Below, piece after piece: positions 54,116 through 64,000 of a stretch of DNA of 64,000 nt. This DNA is from a bacterium (GTDB lineage Bacteria > Patescibacteriota > Gracilibacteria > Absconditabacterales > Absconditicoccaceae), in contig JAHDFY010000005.1 in NCBI GenBank assembly GCA_020627925.1, positions 1-64,000 of the forward strand, in the 5' to 3' direction. A program made the translations under genes and the position numbers. The notes beneath the pieces were generated by a model. That model was not told the DNA's origin. It saw nothing but the letters and a program-made list of their open reading frames with translations, and searched no databases. The number at the start of each line of letters is the position of its first letter. Within the stretch, counting starts at the first letter, position 1.

Positions 54116-54282
54116 GCTCCAAAAATATTTGCTAAAAGATTTGACATACTCGATCTAATTATTATAAGTTTTATTGTAATATCGTAATAAATCTTTTTTT
54201 ATCTTGTTAGACTATTGCTTCTATGACACACTTGAGAAACGACCACGAAGGAAGATAATTGTAATTTCCTTACGTAGTATAA

Positions 54283-54316
54283 AAAAAACTCCCTACCTTT
54301 CGGTAAGGAGTTTTTG
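54283..54316. terminator. Bidirectional terminator
   Basis: The hairpin AAAACTCCCTACC / GGTAAGGAGTTTT (one mismatch, TTTC loop) has A and T runs. It lies between tsaB (rightward) and the EnvC-like gene (leftward stop at 54322). Confidence 0.88.
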
Positions 54317-54321
54317 GTATA

Positions 54322-56280
54322 CTATTTTTTTGATCTGTTTGGATTAGGCGCAAGTCTAAATGGATAATTATCTGGCACATGATATCCTTCTATCATGCTG
54401 AGACATTTGATCACATTGTTTTGCCAGTTGTATTCTGATGTTGCGTATTTTTTACCATCTTTGTTGGCATATCCATTGAGCTCAGCAATAGTGTTGTAAT
54501 GTCACAAATAGATGTTGTTCATGGTGCTAAAAATCAAACTTGCACCTTGTAATGGAGACATATAATTAACTCTGTCTCATCTATCATTGTTTCCTACATT
54601 ACCAATATTGTTGAGCGTCGTCAGGTGATTTCCCAGTGTTGATTCTGCAAAACCAATACAAGCACCTAACTTTGGCGAAATATTTGATCATTGGGCCGCA
54701 TCTTGCCAAAAGAGAGGATCTCTATAAATACCGACACCATATGTTTTTAGAAATGTTTCAAATCTTTCGTCAGGGGTATCTCCTTTCATAAATGTTAATT
54801 TATACATTTCTCTCGGTCTTTGGTAGAGTGCCTTGAGGGCTTCTATTTTGTACTTTTTTGGTAAAATACCTCTATTTTTGACAACACTAAGATCAACGAC
54901 TGAGAGAGGATCAAGAAACTCTCCATGTTGTGCAATCATAAACGTCAAATTAGGTCCTTGAGCAATGAATCATGCTCATTTTTCCCATGGTTCACCTCCT
55001 GTATAACCAATAAGCTCACCTTGTCTTACTAGCTGCCCTTCTTTCACTAGGAATTCGTTGACAAACTTATACACAGAAATATATCATTCTTTATGATAGA
55101 TAATCATCCAGTTGAATCCAATACCATCTTTGTTGGCAATTTTGTATACAAATCCGTCTTTTGGAGCATACATTGGGGTACGTTGTACCGAAGGTATCTC
55201 AATACCTGGAATATCAACACCATATTCTTCTTTGTATTCTTCGTCCATAAAGAAGTAATTGATATCATTAATTGGGTAGATAGGCCAATCAAAAGGGAAC
55301 GTATTTTCTAATTGAGCATATGGTTTCATCGCGTTGAGTGAGGCAATTTTACTCTCCACATTGAATGGTGTTGTATATTTTTTTGAGTGTATTTCATTGA
55401 TTGTATCCAAAATCAAATTGTGTGCTTCAATTCTCGTGTCAAAAAGAGATTTGATACTTCCTTCAATTTTTTCACTATTCTCTGCATAGAGTGCCAAGAA
55501 ATCAAGTAGGTATAACCTCTTTTGGTTAAGATCATCAATTCTTGTTTGATAATGATCAATAGTATCTTGCGCTTTACGTTTGAATTCATTACTTCTTCTC
55601 ACATTCATAACTTGTTTTTTTTCTTCTTTTTTGAGAACGCCCATCAGTTCTTCCAGTTTGACAATCATTTCTTCTACCAAAAAACTATTTGATAATTGAT
55701 CTCCTATATGTGATTCTGTTTTGAGAAATAGCTTGAGCTCATCAATATCTCCTTGATCGTTGTACAAATCATTGTGAAACTTGTACAAAAATGTAGTAAA
55801 ACGTTCAATATATTCTCTCGTTTCTTCTATTTGTCCTCTAATTTCTTCAATTTTTGCTGCACTTTCTACCATTTGTGTTTGGTAATAAGAAATTTTTTTG
55901 ACCGAAGTACTCAGCGAATCTTTGGCATTGTCCAAATCAGAAACTACTTGTAGAATTTCTCTTTTGGTTTGCTTGTATTGCTTGTTATTGTCACCAAATT
56001 CTTTGTCCAATTTATCTACTTGTTCCATGATTTCATCGATTCCTCCTGAGAGTTTTTTGATAGTCTCAAGCGCTTCTCTTGCATCAAATTCAATTTCTTT
56101 TTGTGAATAATAAATGCTTTTTGAGCTTTCTGGCTCATCAATTCTTAGCGAAGGATCGGAAACAAAAATAGTTGCTCTTGTTGGAGCTTGTAATGTTGTG
56201 CTTTGTGCCAACACTCATGGCAAATGAGAAGAGCCAATCACTGCAAGTGCAATAAGACTAGAAGTAATACGTTTCATCAT
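54322..56280 (-). CDS. Coiled-coil, degenerate LytM (EnvC-like) and lysozyme-like fusion protein
   Basis: This 652-residue exported protein has a signal peptide (ITSSLIALAVIGSSHLPGVLAQ), a long coiled coil (about 50-290, Glu/Lys/Asp/Leu heptads) and an M23/LytM-like domain (about 330-470): GFVYKIANKDGIGFNWMIIYH, KEGQLVRQGELIGYTGG and AQGPNLTFMIAQHGEFLDPL. The M23 zinc site needs H-x-x-x-D and H-x-H; here G-P-H-L-H-F is replaced by GPNLTF, so the domain looks non-catalytic, as in EnvC/NlpD amidase activators. A C-terminal region (about 520-610: ACIGFAESTLGNHLTTLNN, NIGNVGNNDRGD) resembles lysozyme/transglycosylase folds, with Glu in the FAES motif. It follows the sortase gene by 41 bases. Confidence 0.72.
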
Positions 56281-56321
56281 AATAGTGATGATAAAGGTAA
56301 AGATTTATGCTATATAGTTAA

Positions 56322-57242
56322 TTACTGAATACGTTCTGCTATGACAACACTTCTTTTTGCCGTTGATCACAACGGATAGCAAGCAATCAGTGAAATGTAA
56401 TTTCCATTATTGTACTGGGTGTACATTTCTGCTATTTTGGATGGATATATTATTTTTTTCTCTACGATTCTATATTGGTGTAGTTGTCCTCCCCATACAA
56501 TTTCTATAGTGTCATTGTGTTGTAGTTTAGTTAATTTTGCAAACACCGTGGCGTAGGGGTTTTTTTCCCATGATTGATAGCTTGAATGCCCAAAAATCAT
56601 GGTGTGACTAATAGCTGCATCAGAAGGAACAGGAGTGGTTGGGTAGGTAACTACTCACTTAAACAAATCCGCTTCAAAATCTTCATTAGTAACTTCTTCA
56701 ATGGGTTTTTTGTAATCAGGATGAATCAGCGGTACATCAACCCCAATGCTAGGAATAATCAACCTATTAACAGGAGGCAAACGATTAAAATCAATACGGT
56801 AGTCATTGAGCTTTTGTCTCAGTAGTGATGACACTTTCTCTTTTGCATCAAAATCGCTTGTCGCTGCTGGTGTATGTTGCTGAAACATTCTTTTGATATC
56901 ATTTATTTTTCTTTGTTGCTTTTGCATAGCGATTAAGCTATCGGTAGATGTGTCATCATTATTCGTTGTTGGCGTAGAATAATGCGCAATAGACTTACTG
57001 CTTTGTTCTGTTCAAGAGTTTTCCAGAGATTGAGCAAACTTTTCTGTCAGCACTTGTTCAGTCATCGTATTATCATCAAACGCCATGACAAAAAGATCAA
57101 AGTTGGTGATAACCGCGTTAGTAGCATACACGGCAATAAACAACATGATAAATACCTTCACTTCTCTTACTCATTGATGCAAGTGACGAAAAGGATTTTG
57201 TGTGTGAATGTGTTCATCTAGTTTTTCTAGCGTTGTGTGCAT
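56322..57242 (-). CDS. Sortase
   Basis: This 306-residue sortase has an N-terminal membrane segment (VKVFIMLFIAVYATNAVI, about 27-44), a low-complexity Ser/Thr/Gln/Asn linker and a C-terminal catalytic beta-barrel. The catalytic residues are readable: His in TMIFGHSSYQ (about residue 215), Cys in ISLIACYPLG (the TLxTC region, near 290; Gly from TGA) and Arg in STAKRSVV. Sortases cleave LPxTG-like signals and attach proteins to the envelope. Candidate substrates in this window are the proteins at 9636 (PKTG plus TM tail) and 18496 (LPRTG). It is first in a two-gene operon with the EnvC-like protein. The class is not assigned; it resembles class D/E enzymes. Confidence 0.87.
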
Positions 57243-57488
57243 AGAGGGCAAAAATTTCAAATAAATAGTACAAAGATAGATAATATCTTCTCCTAATACT
57301 ATTATATTCTCTTTGGCGCACCAAAACAAAAAAGAGCCAGATTGCATCACGTTTTATTTGACATTATTCACGTTGCGGTACAAAATATGTTTTTTTTGAT
57401 TGCTATAGTGTTACACTTTGATTAGAACATTGCTGCTAATGACTCATATTGATAAAAAATACGTTTTTTACGATTAACAAACCACACC

Positions 57489-57998
57489 ATGAAAAAATTA
57501 ATGATTACGATGTTTTTATCGCTAGGTTTGCTTGTTGGGGGATGTTTGTCTCTTCCTCTATGAGAGACAGAATTTTATACTAACCTGGGAGTAGATGGAG
57601 TATTTCAGTTTTCTCTTCTAGGGAAAAATGGCATGCTAGACTGAACAACACTCATGAACACCTATCAATTGACATTAATAAATCATGGAGAAAAACAATA
57701 TGACGTAGACCTTTCTTTTATGCTCAAAGACGAGCAACAAACACCAGCTATTACTTATTTTTCTTATGCTGTTACTGGCGAAAGATTCAAATATAATACA
57801 TCAATACAGGAAAAATTCTCTTTTTCCGATATAGACTTTTCTTTATATCAAACATGATTTGATGGAAAGCTCCAATCTGTTGCACAAGTGACTATTTGGG
57901 ATGAATGACAAGAAGTAGATACATTTCTATTAACAGAGACCTTTTTTGACAAAAAAAATGGGCGATTTTGACCAGAAATGAGAACAGAAAATAAATAA
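57489..57998 (+). CDS. Lipoprotein of unknown function
   Basis: This 169-residue protein has a short lipoprotein signal peptide with lipobox LLVGGC (lipidated Cys at about residue 19). The mature part, read through several TGA codons, is a single beta-rich domain with repeated aromatic residues (VDLSFML, YFSYAVTGERFKYN). No family is recognised. It sits 60 bases before recG. Confidence 0.75.
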
Positions 57999-58058
57999 TT
58001 ACGCCACAAAAATACGCCAGATCTTGTAACGGGTAAAGCAATCGCTATAAAAATAATT

Positions 58059-60122
58059 ATGACAACATTGCAGCAATTACTAAGAACGTCTCCAAGATAC
58101 ATCAACCTTCTGAAACAAACGTGAATCGTGTCAGTCAAGGATTTTTTGCTGAACTTTCCAAGAGATTATGAAGATAGAGGAACCATCAAATTACTCAAAA
58201 ATCTTGATACCGAAAGCAAGCTTACACAAAGCACCAAAGGACTCATTATCGAAAAAAAAGTATTGCCAAGATGATCCAAAAAACTCTATGAGATTAGGTT
58301 TCAGGATGAAGATGGCGCAACAGGATATATCACTTATTTCAATAGTTATTATCAATTCAAAAACGTCGAAAAAGATAAGCGATATGTAATCACAGGAAAA
58401 CCAAAACATGATTATGGGAAATTATTTTTTAATCATCCAGAACTAAAAAAAACAGAGGAGTCAGCTTCGCTTGATGCAGCAAAACATCACGATATGGGGC
58501 GTATTTATCCCGTCTATTCGGAGGTAATGGGCATCAAACCAGCCTGGTTTGCCAAAAATTCATGGAAGTTACTCAAAGAAATTCCAAGGTTTTTCAGTGA
58601 GTATTTACCTAATGAATTTCTCCAAAAATTTGATCTCATGCATGTGCATGAAACAATGCAACATATTCATTATCCTGACAGTTATGAAAAGCAGCAACGT
58701 GCTATTCGTAGAGTGTTTTTTGATAGGCTTTTGAGAATTCAATTGCATAGTTTGCTCAACAAACAAGAATACGAAAAAGATGCACATCACGACACAGGCA
58801 AGGCAATTAACCGAGACAGAGTCAAAGAAATACAAGAAAAACTACCATTTCAATTAACCAATGCACAAAAAAAATGTGTCAAAGCGATTATCGAAGATCT
58901 CCATCAAGATAAAGCGATGTTGAGACTGCTGCAATGAGATGTAGGAAGTGGTAAAACTGTCGTAGCAACCATAGCTGCTTATTATACAATCAAAGAGTTG
59001 TGAGGACAAGTGTGTTTTTTGGCTCCGTTGTCTATTCTTGCGCATCAGCACTGTCAAAAAATAGCAAAATTGCTTTTGCCTTTAGGGATTAGAGTACAAT
59101 TACTCGCAGGCTCGCTTACTGCAGGACAAAAAGCGAAAGTCAAAAAAGATCTCAAAGCAGGTAATATCGATATTATTGTGGGAACGCATGCAATTTTGCA
59201 AGATGACGTTGATTTTCACAATCTTCAGTACGTCATCATTGATGAGCAACACAAATTTGGTGTGCAACAAAGATGATTTTTTAGAAAATTTGGCTCACCA
59301 CATATTATACAAATGAGTGCAACGCCCATTCCAAGATCAATGGCCTTGGCTTTTTTTGGTGAGTTTGATGTCTCGGTGATTGATGAACTTCCAGCAGGAA
59401 GGAAAGAAATTGTTACAAGAATTGTTGCAGAGCGTGACTGGACTAAATTAGCGCCACGAATTGAGCAAAAGATTAGAGAAGGCCAAAAAGTTTTTATTGT
59501 TGCGCCTCTTATTGAAGAATCAGAAAAAATGGATGGAGTCAAATCTGCAACAGAAGCATTTCATCACACGATGGAACTTTTTCCTCATATGAAAGGAAAA
59601 ATTGGACTTTTGCACGGAAGAATGAAAGCAAAAGAAAAAGAAGATATTATGACTGCTTTCAAGGAAGGAAAACTTGCCATTCTTGTCAGTACAACAGTCA
59701 TTGAAGTAGGGGTTGATATCCCTGAAGCAACCATCATGGTCATCTACAATTCCGAAAGATTTGGCTTGTCACAACTACATCAATTACGTTGAAGAATTGG
59801 AAGATCTGATCTGCAATCTTATTGTTTTTTGGAAACCAAAAAAAAGTCCTGAGATACCTACAAACGTCTCAAAGCAATGGAAGAAACCAATGATGGTTTC
59901 AAATTAGCAGAACTTGACTTGGAATATCGTGGTGCTGGAGAAATTCTTTGAACAAGACAATCAGGGATGACGGATATTCCATTGGACATTCTGACTGATC
60001 TAAGTTTCATGGAAAAAGTACATCAATGAGGAGAACGATTGCTCACTCACTATCCAAACCTTGAAGAGCTTCCTTCTCTTAAAATATTTCTCGAAGAAAA
60101 ACTACCAGGAATGATGGTGTAG
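58059..60122 (+). CDS. recG: ATP-dependent DNA helicase RecG
   Basis: RecG remodels stalled replication forks and Holliday junctions. The 687-residue product has the N-terminal wedge/OB domain (about 1-180). The SF2 core carries Walker A LLQGDVGSGKT (about residue 295, first Gly TGA), APLSILAHQH (Ia), IIVGTHAI, the DEQH box (IIDEQHKFG), MSATPIPRSMA (III), and in the second domain IGLLHGRMK, VSTTVIEVGVDIPEA and QLHQLRGRIGRS (VI, Gly from TGA). The RecG C-terminal segment GEILGTRQSGMTDI is present. Its stop is 4 bases from the stop of the convergent NUDIX gene. Confidence 0.97.
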
Positions 60123-60126
60123 AAAA

Positions 60127-60564
60127 TTATGCTATATCGTACATCATTTTTATTTTGAAATCAAGACCGCTGATAAGTTCCATTTCTGTTGTGTGGAGAA
60201 TAGCATGAGGAGTCATTCGTTTGTGGTCTATGTGCTCTTGCGTGTCAAGAATGACACGTGATTTTTCTGATGCTTGATGATGAAATAAGTGATAATGAAA
60301 GTCACCTCGGTCAGCTCTGTAATATAATTCACATACTTTTTTAACCTCATCTATCACAATACCAGCTTCCTCTTTGACTTCTCTGATGACAGCTTCCAGA
60401 GGAGTTTCATTGTGATCGACACCTCCTCAAGGAACACATCGTTTGAGAGGGTGACTTTCTTGCTCTGATCTTTGCAAAAGCAATATTTCTCCACCGTGTT
60501 CTACAATAGCTCCTGCTACCACAAATTTAGGCAAAAAATTCTCAGGTTTTTTCAGTAAAAACAT
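60127..60564 (-). CDS. NUDIX hydrolase
   Basis: This 145-residue protein has a complete NUDIX box at about residues 46-68 (GGVDHNETPLEAVI then REVKEEAGI: G-x5-E-x7-REU-x-EE-x-GU). One Gly of the preceding VPGGG is TGA. The family cleaves nucleoside diphosphates linked to another group (X), such as oxidised NTPs or ADP-ribose; the substrate is not set by the sequence. ATG 60564 begins 24 bases after the T run of a structured leader with its own strong promoter (60588-60770), which suggests control by transcription attenuation. Confidence 0.9.
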
Positions 60565-60587
60565 CTATGATATAAGAATAGCTGTAT

Positions 60588-60737
60588 AAAAAAAAGTCCA
60601 GAAAGTTAGATAAACTTCCTGGACACGTAACCACGTAGTGATTTTTACGAATAGGCTGCTTGGTGAGCCTATTCTTGTGATTACGTTGGGCATATGGTCT
60701 TTTAGACCATATGTCCTACCACCATATTATTACTTCA
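60588..60737 (-). promoter_or_regulatory. Structured leader RNA before the NUDIX gene (riboswitch-like candidate)
   Basis: On the minus strand the RNA can form P2 (CAUAUGGUC/GACCAUAUG, 5-nt loop), P3 (ACGUAAUCAC/GUGGUUACGU, 10 bp, one G-U) enclosing a 9-bp hairpin (GAAUAGGCU/AGCCUAUUC), and P1 (GGACA with UGUCC) closing the junction. The 3' strand of P1 (GUCC) is also the first part of a 12-bp terminator (GUCCAG-G-AAGUU with AACUU-U-CUGGAC, then eight U). P1 and the terminator exclude each other: the design of a transcriptional riboswitch or attenuator. The pairing is seen in the sequence; the ligand and function are unknown. I could not match it to a named class. Confidence 0.6.
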
Positions 60738-60742
60738 TTAGG

Positions 60743-60770
60743 ATTATAAGAAAAATAAAGACAATGTCAA
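60743..60770 (-). promoter_or_regulatory. Strong promoter of the NUDIX leader
   Basis: On the minus strand a perfect TTGACA (60765-60770), a 16-base spacer and a perfect TATAAT (60743-60748) stand just after the stop of the upstream coiled-coil gene and before the structured leader. Confidence 0.85.
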
Positions 60771-60781
60771 CTAAATGTTTT

Positions 60782-61765
60782 CTATTGAAACAATGGCTGT
60801 GAGTCATAGGTTGCAGAAAGTATTTGCGTGTTATCATCACTCCATTGTAGATCAATCTGGTATGTCTTTCCTCCAGGTGTAACTTCATAGCTTATTTTTT
60901 TGTGGTGATCAGGGTATATTTCTGGAAGTTTCACAAATTTTCCCTCATTGTTATAAAAATAATAGACAAGAGTGTCTTTGTGGGATCATCGAGTTTTGCG
61001 AATACTCTCCACCTTGATGTTGACTGGTTCTCCGTCTTGGGTTTGATCAAGAGTAATAGTATAATTCCCATCAGCTCACTCAATACTGGCTTGACGAAGA
61101 CGGTTTTTTTCTGCAGATTCCAATGCATCGGTATTGATTGCATCAGCAAAATCCTCACGTGCTTGTGTATTTTCAAACGATGCATTGTAGGCGGTCAGAG
61201 CCTCAAGATTTTCGCGATAGCGTTCTATATCTCTTTGAGCATCATTGATCAGCAAATCATTGCTGCGTCTTTTGTTGAGATTGTTGATAAGCGCTTGTTG
61301 GGTGTCTTTTTTTTGTGAGTCGAGTATAGCCAAATTATCATTGAGCGATTGCAGTTTTGCTCTCAAAGCTGCTGCTTCAAATTTGTTCTTTGCTTCGAAG
61401 CTTCTCATCATCAAATGTTTTCTTTTAGCGATTTGTTGCTCTCTTTTGGCTCTTACTCTGGGGTTTCTTACCTTTGCAAGTCATTGTTTTTGTTGGTCTA
61501 TTCTAAGTTCAATGTGGTGCTGTTTTTGGTAAAAATCCGTTTGCTTAAGCTTGTTGATTTCTTTGGTGATGGCAGCGATTTGCTGATCTATATCTTGCAT
61601 GTTTTCTTGAGCGGATTTATCTGACATATCGACCGCAGTGTTCCTTTTTTGTACACTTTCAAGAAACTTGAGTGTTTTTGCTATTTTTTGTTCCCAAATC
61701 GCTTGGTCACTTTGTTGTTTGGTTGCTTCTTTTGTTTCGTGTCAACGAATTGCGTCGATTGTCAT
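60782..61765 (-). CDS. Coiled-coil protein with C-terminal beta domain
   Basis: This 327-residue protein has no signal peptide. Residues about 10-235 form almost continuous Gln/Lys/Glu-rich helices (coiled coil). The C-terminal 90 residues (from EGADGNYTITLDQTQDGEPV, Gly from TGA) look like a beta domain. The coil resembles other CPR coiled-coil proteins but I recognise no family. It directly follows the SLH-like surface protein in the same direction (33 bases), so it may be in that operon. No terminator precedes the NUDIX leader promoter. Confidence 0.72.
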
Positions 61766-61798
61766 GAGTATGCAAAGATGGGATAAAAGGAGAGTGTG

Positions 61799-64000
61799 TT
61801 AGTAGTCAGCATCAAATAAATCCTTGATGTATTGGTCGTATTTGTCATCGCTTACTTGATAGAAGAAGTTGTCCGCCGAACTAGTATCGTAGTTGTAGTT
61901 ATACATTTCTCCTTTCATTGCTGATTGAAGTATTCCCATGAGTGTTTCAGGATCCAAACCAACTTTATACATTCTGTTAGGTGACATTTCGTTGAGCTTA
62001 AAGATAATTCTATTGATGACATATCTTCTTTCTCTAATACTTAGCACTTGCAATTTGTCATACAAGGCACTCAAGAAGTGATCATTAAATCACATCACCA
62101 CTTGACTATTACCTCTGAGTGCATGTGCAACCGTATAGGCAAGTTCTTCTCTTGTTACACATTGTACACCATTTGCCAAAAGCGGTTTGAGTACATTAGT
62201 ATCTTCGTTTGCAAGACGATAGAGTCTAAACATTATTTCTTTCATTTCTTGGTGAGTAATAGGTTTGTTGGGATACATGTATTTCTTTCCATTTTTTACC
62301 TCTATGTGATTCCCATCAATGATTCCTTTTCTGTATCATCGATTGATAAAGTTGGTAATGTGAGGGTTAAAATTAGCATCTTCAAAAGGCGTATCTTCGT
62401 ACATTCTTGTGTATACATCTTGATCTCCTCTCATGTGCATTACTTTTGCCGCCACAATAACTCCTTCAACATATGAAGTACATTTTTTGGGTGAGAACAA
62501 TCTTGCATGTTTGTAATTGTATCCATTCATTAATCCCATTCTTGTCACCGTCATGATATGCATATACCACTGATGACCAGGAAGAATATCTCTATAAATG
62601 AAATCTGTATTAATCCAGTTAATGATCATTTTGTATCTGTCAATCAGTGATTTCATCGAAAGCAGCGGGTTGATTACATAACCATCAAACTGTGTCAACT
62701 CATCAATAATTAATGTTGATGCACTTTGGTTGTTGTTGAGCGGATTAGGATCGTCGACCAAAGAAGTAATTTGAGCATTGTTGGTCAAGTCAGAAGAGCC
62801 AAAGATCGTACGAACCTTTCACGATACTTCTACCTTTCCTGTTTTTCCTGATGGAATGTCACCAACAGAAAAAAGCATTCTATCATAAGTAATGGTTGGT
62901 GTTGCACCAGTCGTTGCTCCTGAGGTAACGATACCAGACATAGTAAATAGCATGTCTGATTCCAAATCTTCCAATAGCTCTGAATAAATGTATTCGACAA
63001 CAGCTCCTGTTGCTGTATCAGGACCATTATTTTTGTAAATAAGTTCAAATACAATTCTTTTTCCTCTTACGACAGATCATGATGCAGCTGTGTGACTTTG
63101 TATTTTGAGGTCTGCTAATTTTCCAGGAAATGTAAGTGCTTGCGCAGTACATGTTTGCCCATTGAGAATGGTTTGTTGTCCACAGACACATCCATCAAAA
63201 TCATTACAAACATCGCCTACATCCAGAATAGGTTGTACGCCATCAGTACATGCATTAGAACCTGTTCCGTTGATAACACATGTTTGTGGCCCTGAATCGT
63301 CACAATCTCCGTTGAGACATTGTGCAGCACAAGAAGCATCATTTCCTCAATTGATTCCATCACAATTCCATACCCAGTATCCAGCATTATTACTGACTAC
63401 TCCAGGTGTTCATCCATCACAGAGTAGTGTCGGCTTGTTTGATACCGCAACCGAGTAAGAAGTACAATCACCATCTTCAATTTGATTGATGGTACATGAA
63501 TCATCAGTTCCAGAAAAAACATTTTGACAGGTGTATGTCCATACATTACCTATCGGATCCGCAAGAAGAGGTGCAGATGGCGTTCCTTGCGTACATTGCA
63601 GATAGTTGGTTACATCGGAATAATAGAATGTCTGATTGTTGGTAATAGGATTACACAAACCATTGACTGGAGCAGATGGTTCATAAGCAATACAATCACT
63701 ATCCAAAAGACCATTGTTGATTCCCCCCGGACAAGTCCATGTCCATTCTGTATCATATTGAGGGTCTGTAGAGTTGACTGCTTGGAAGTTTGTTGCTAAT
63801 CCTTGTACACATAGATCGGGACTATTGCTTGTAAGACTTGCATAGGTTGCTTGGTGAGCAATGCCACAAGATGCTTTGACAGCACCCACTCTACATTCTG
63901 TCGAGACATTTGATGATGGTCACGTACAATCCCATACCCATTCATGATCATAAAATGGACTAAGAGAGGTTTGAATACCAAAATTGGCAGGCTGACCGTT
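61799..64000 (-). CDS. Cys-rich modular surface protein with SLH-like C-terminus (partial)
   Basis: The frame is open to the window edge, so the N terminus lies beyond 64000; 733 residues are seen. The N-terminal visible part holds repeated Cys-rich modules of about 70 residues (pattern: WVWDCTG..., then ..CRVGAV...CG...; WTWTCPGGINNG..DSDC; WTYTCQNVFSGTDDSC; YWVWNCDGI..NDASC). A DUF11-like beta domain follows (LADLKIQSHTA ... FELIYKNNGPDTATGAVV and NNAQITSLVDDPNPLNNNQ), then a C-terminal region with SLH-like segments (NFINRGYRKGIIDGNHIE, PNKPITHQEMKEIMFRLYRLA). It is probably secreted and bound to the cell surface. Six or more TGA codons are used as Gly. Confidence 0.78.

Noticed and set aside
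60588-60737. SRP (4.5S) RNA: the string AAGCAGCC occurs
   Set aside because: The string lies in the loop and stem of a simple 9-bp hairpin; the GGAA tetraloop and the symmetric loop of domain IV are absent.
1-64000. CRISPR array, prophage, integrated element or rRNA operon
   Set aside because: No regularly spaced repeats, cas, integrase, phage structural or rRNA sequences were recognised on either strand.

Overview
The window reads as part of a low-GC genome from the Absconditabacteria (SR1) / Gracilibacteria (BD1-5) branch of the candidate phyla radiation. The deciding evidence is the genetic code. With the standard code nearly every conserved gene breaks into fragments at in-frame TGA, and each break falls where the family has glycine: the HELGH zinc site of the protease at 13558, SGGPDS of TilS, the Walker A motifs of RecG and of the kinase at 46241, and the GGSSGGSA motif of GatA. 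All coordinates here therefore use translation table 25 (UGA = Gly), and only TAA and TAG are treated as stops. No tRNA, rRNA or CRISPR array was recognised.

Layout. 1-7750: a partial gene, a membrane-anchored protein, then leftward serS, an unknown membrane protein behind a structured leader, clpB and a glycine/lysine-repeat membrane protein. 7970-17890, rightward: a YifB/ComM-like ATPase, a surface protein, an IS-type zinc-ribbon/HTH protein, a DnaQ-exonuclease/DinG-like protein, a membrane zinc protease, a TrmB-type regulator and a large EgtD-like methyltransferase fusion. 17895-22017, leftward: YceD-like protein and an 1173-residue FG-GAP/DUF11 surface protein. 22279-35033, rightward: tilS, a TM/coiled-coil protein, frr, yidC, a membrane protein, folD, a TPR protein, secD and a 1238-residue polytopic protein. 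35142-40151: a 1669-residue protein of unknown function. 40191-43983: trhO (leftward), a small anchored protein, gatA and a VOC protein. 44044-44345: an intergenic block with leftward small-RNA signals. 44453: a VirB2-like pilin candidate. 45313-53298, leftward: two VirB6/TrbL-like proteins, a TehB-like methyltransferase, ruvX, a membrane protein, a DUF59 protein, a P-loop kinase and an unknown protein. 53516-64000: tsaB-like gene, an EnvC-like cell-wall protein with a sortase, a lipoprotein, recG, a NUDIX hydrolase behind a structured leader, a coiled-coil protein and the C-terminal part of a Cys-rich SLH-like surface protein.

How the parts fit. Housekeeping genes (serS, clpB, frr, tilS, gatA, ruvX, recG, folD, secD, yidC) are mixed with an unusually large cell-surface investment: a sortase, two candidate sorting-motif proteins, a VirB2/VirB6 type IV secretion-like set without its ATPases in view, and giant membrane or cytoplasmic proteins. 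This fits a small host-attached CPR cell.

The most promising undescribed elements are three structured RNAs with their own promoters or terminators: a three-way-junction leader before the NUDIX gene (60588-60770), a leader with terminator before the membrane protein at 2546-3637, and an 86-nt rod-shaped RNA at 44105-44190. Also notable are the apparently helicase-dead DinG-like exonuclease and the EgtD-like fusion.
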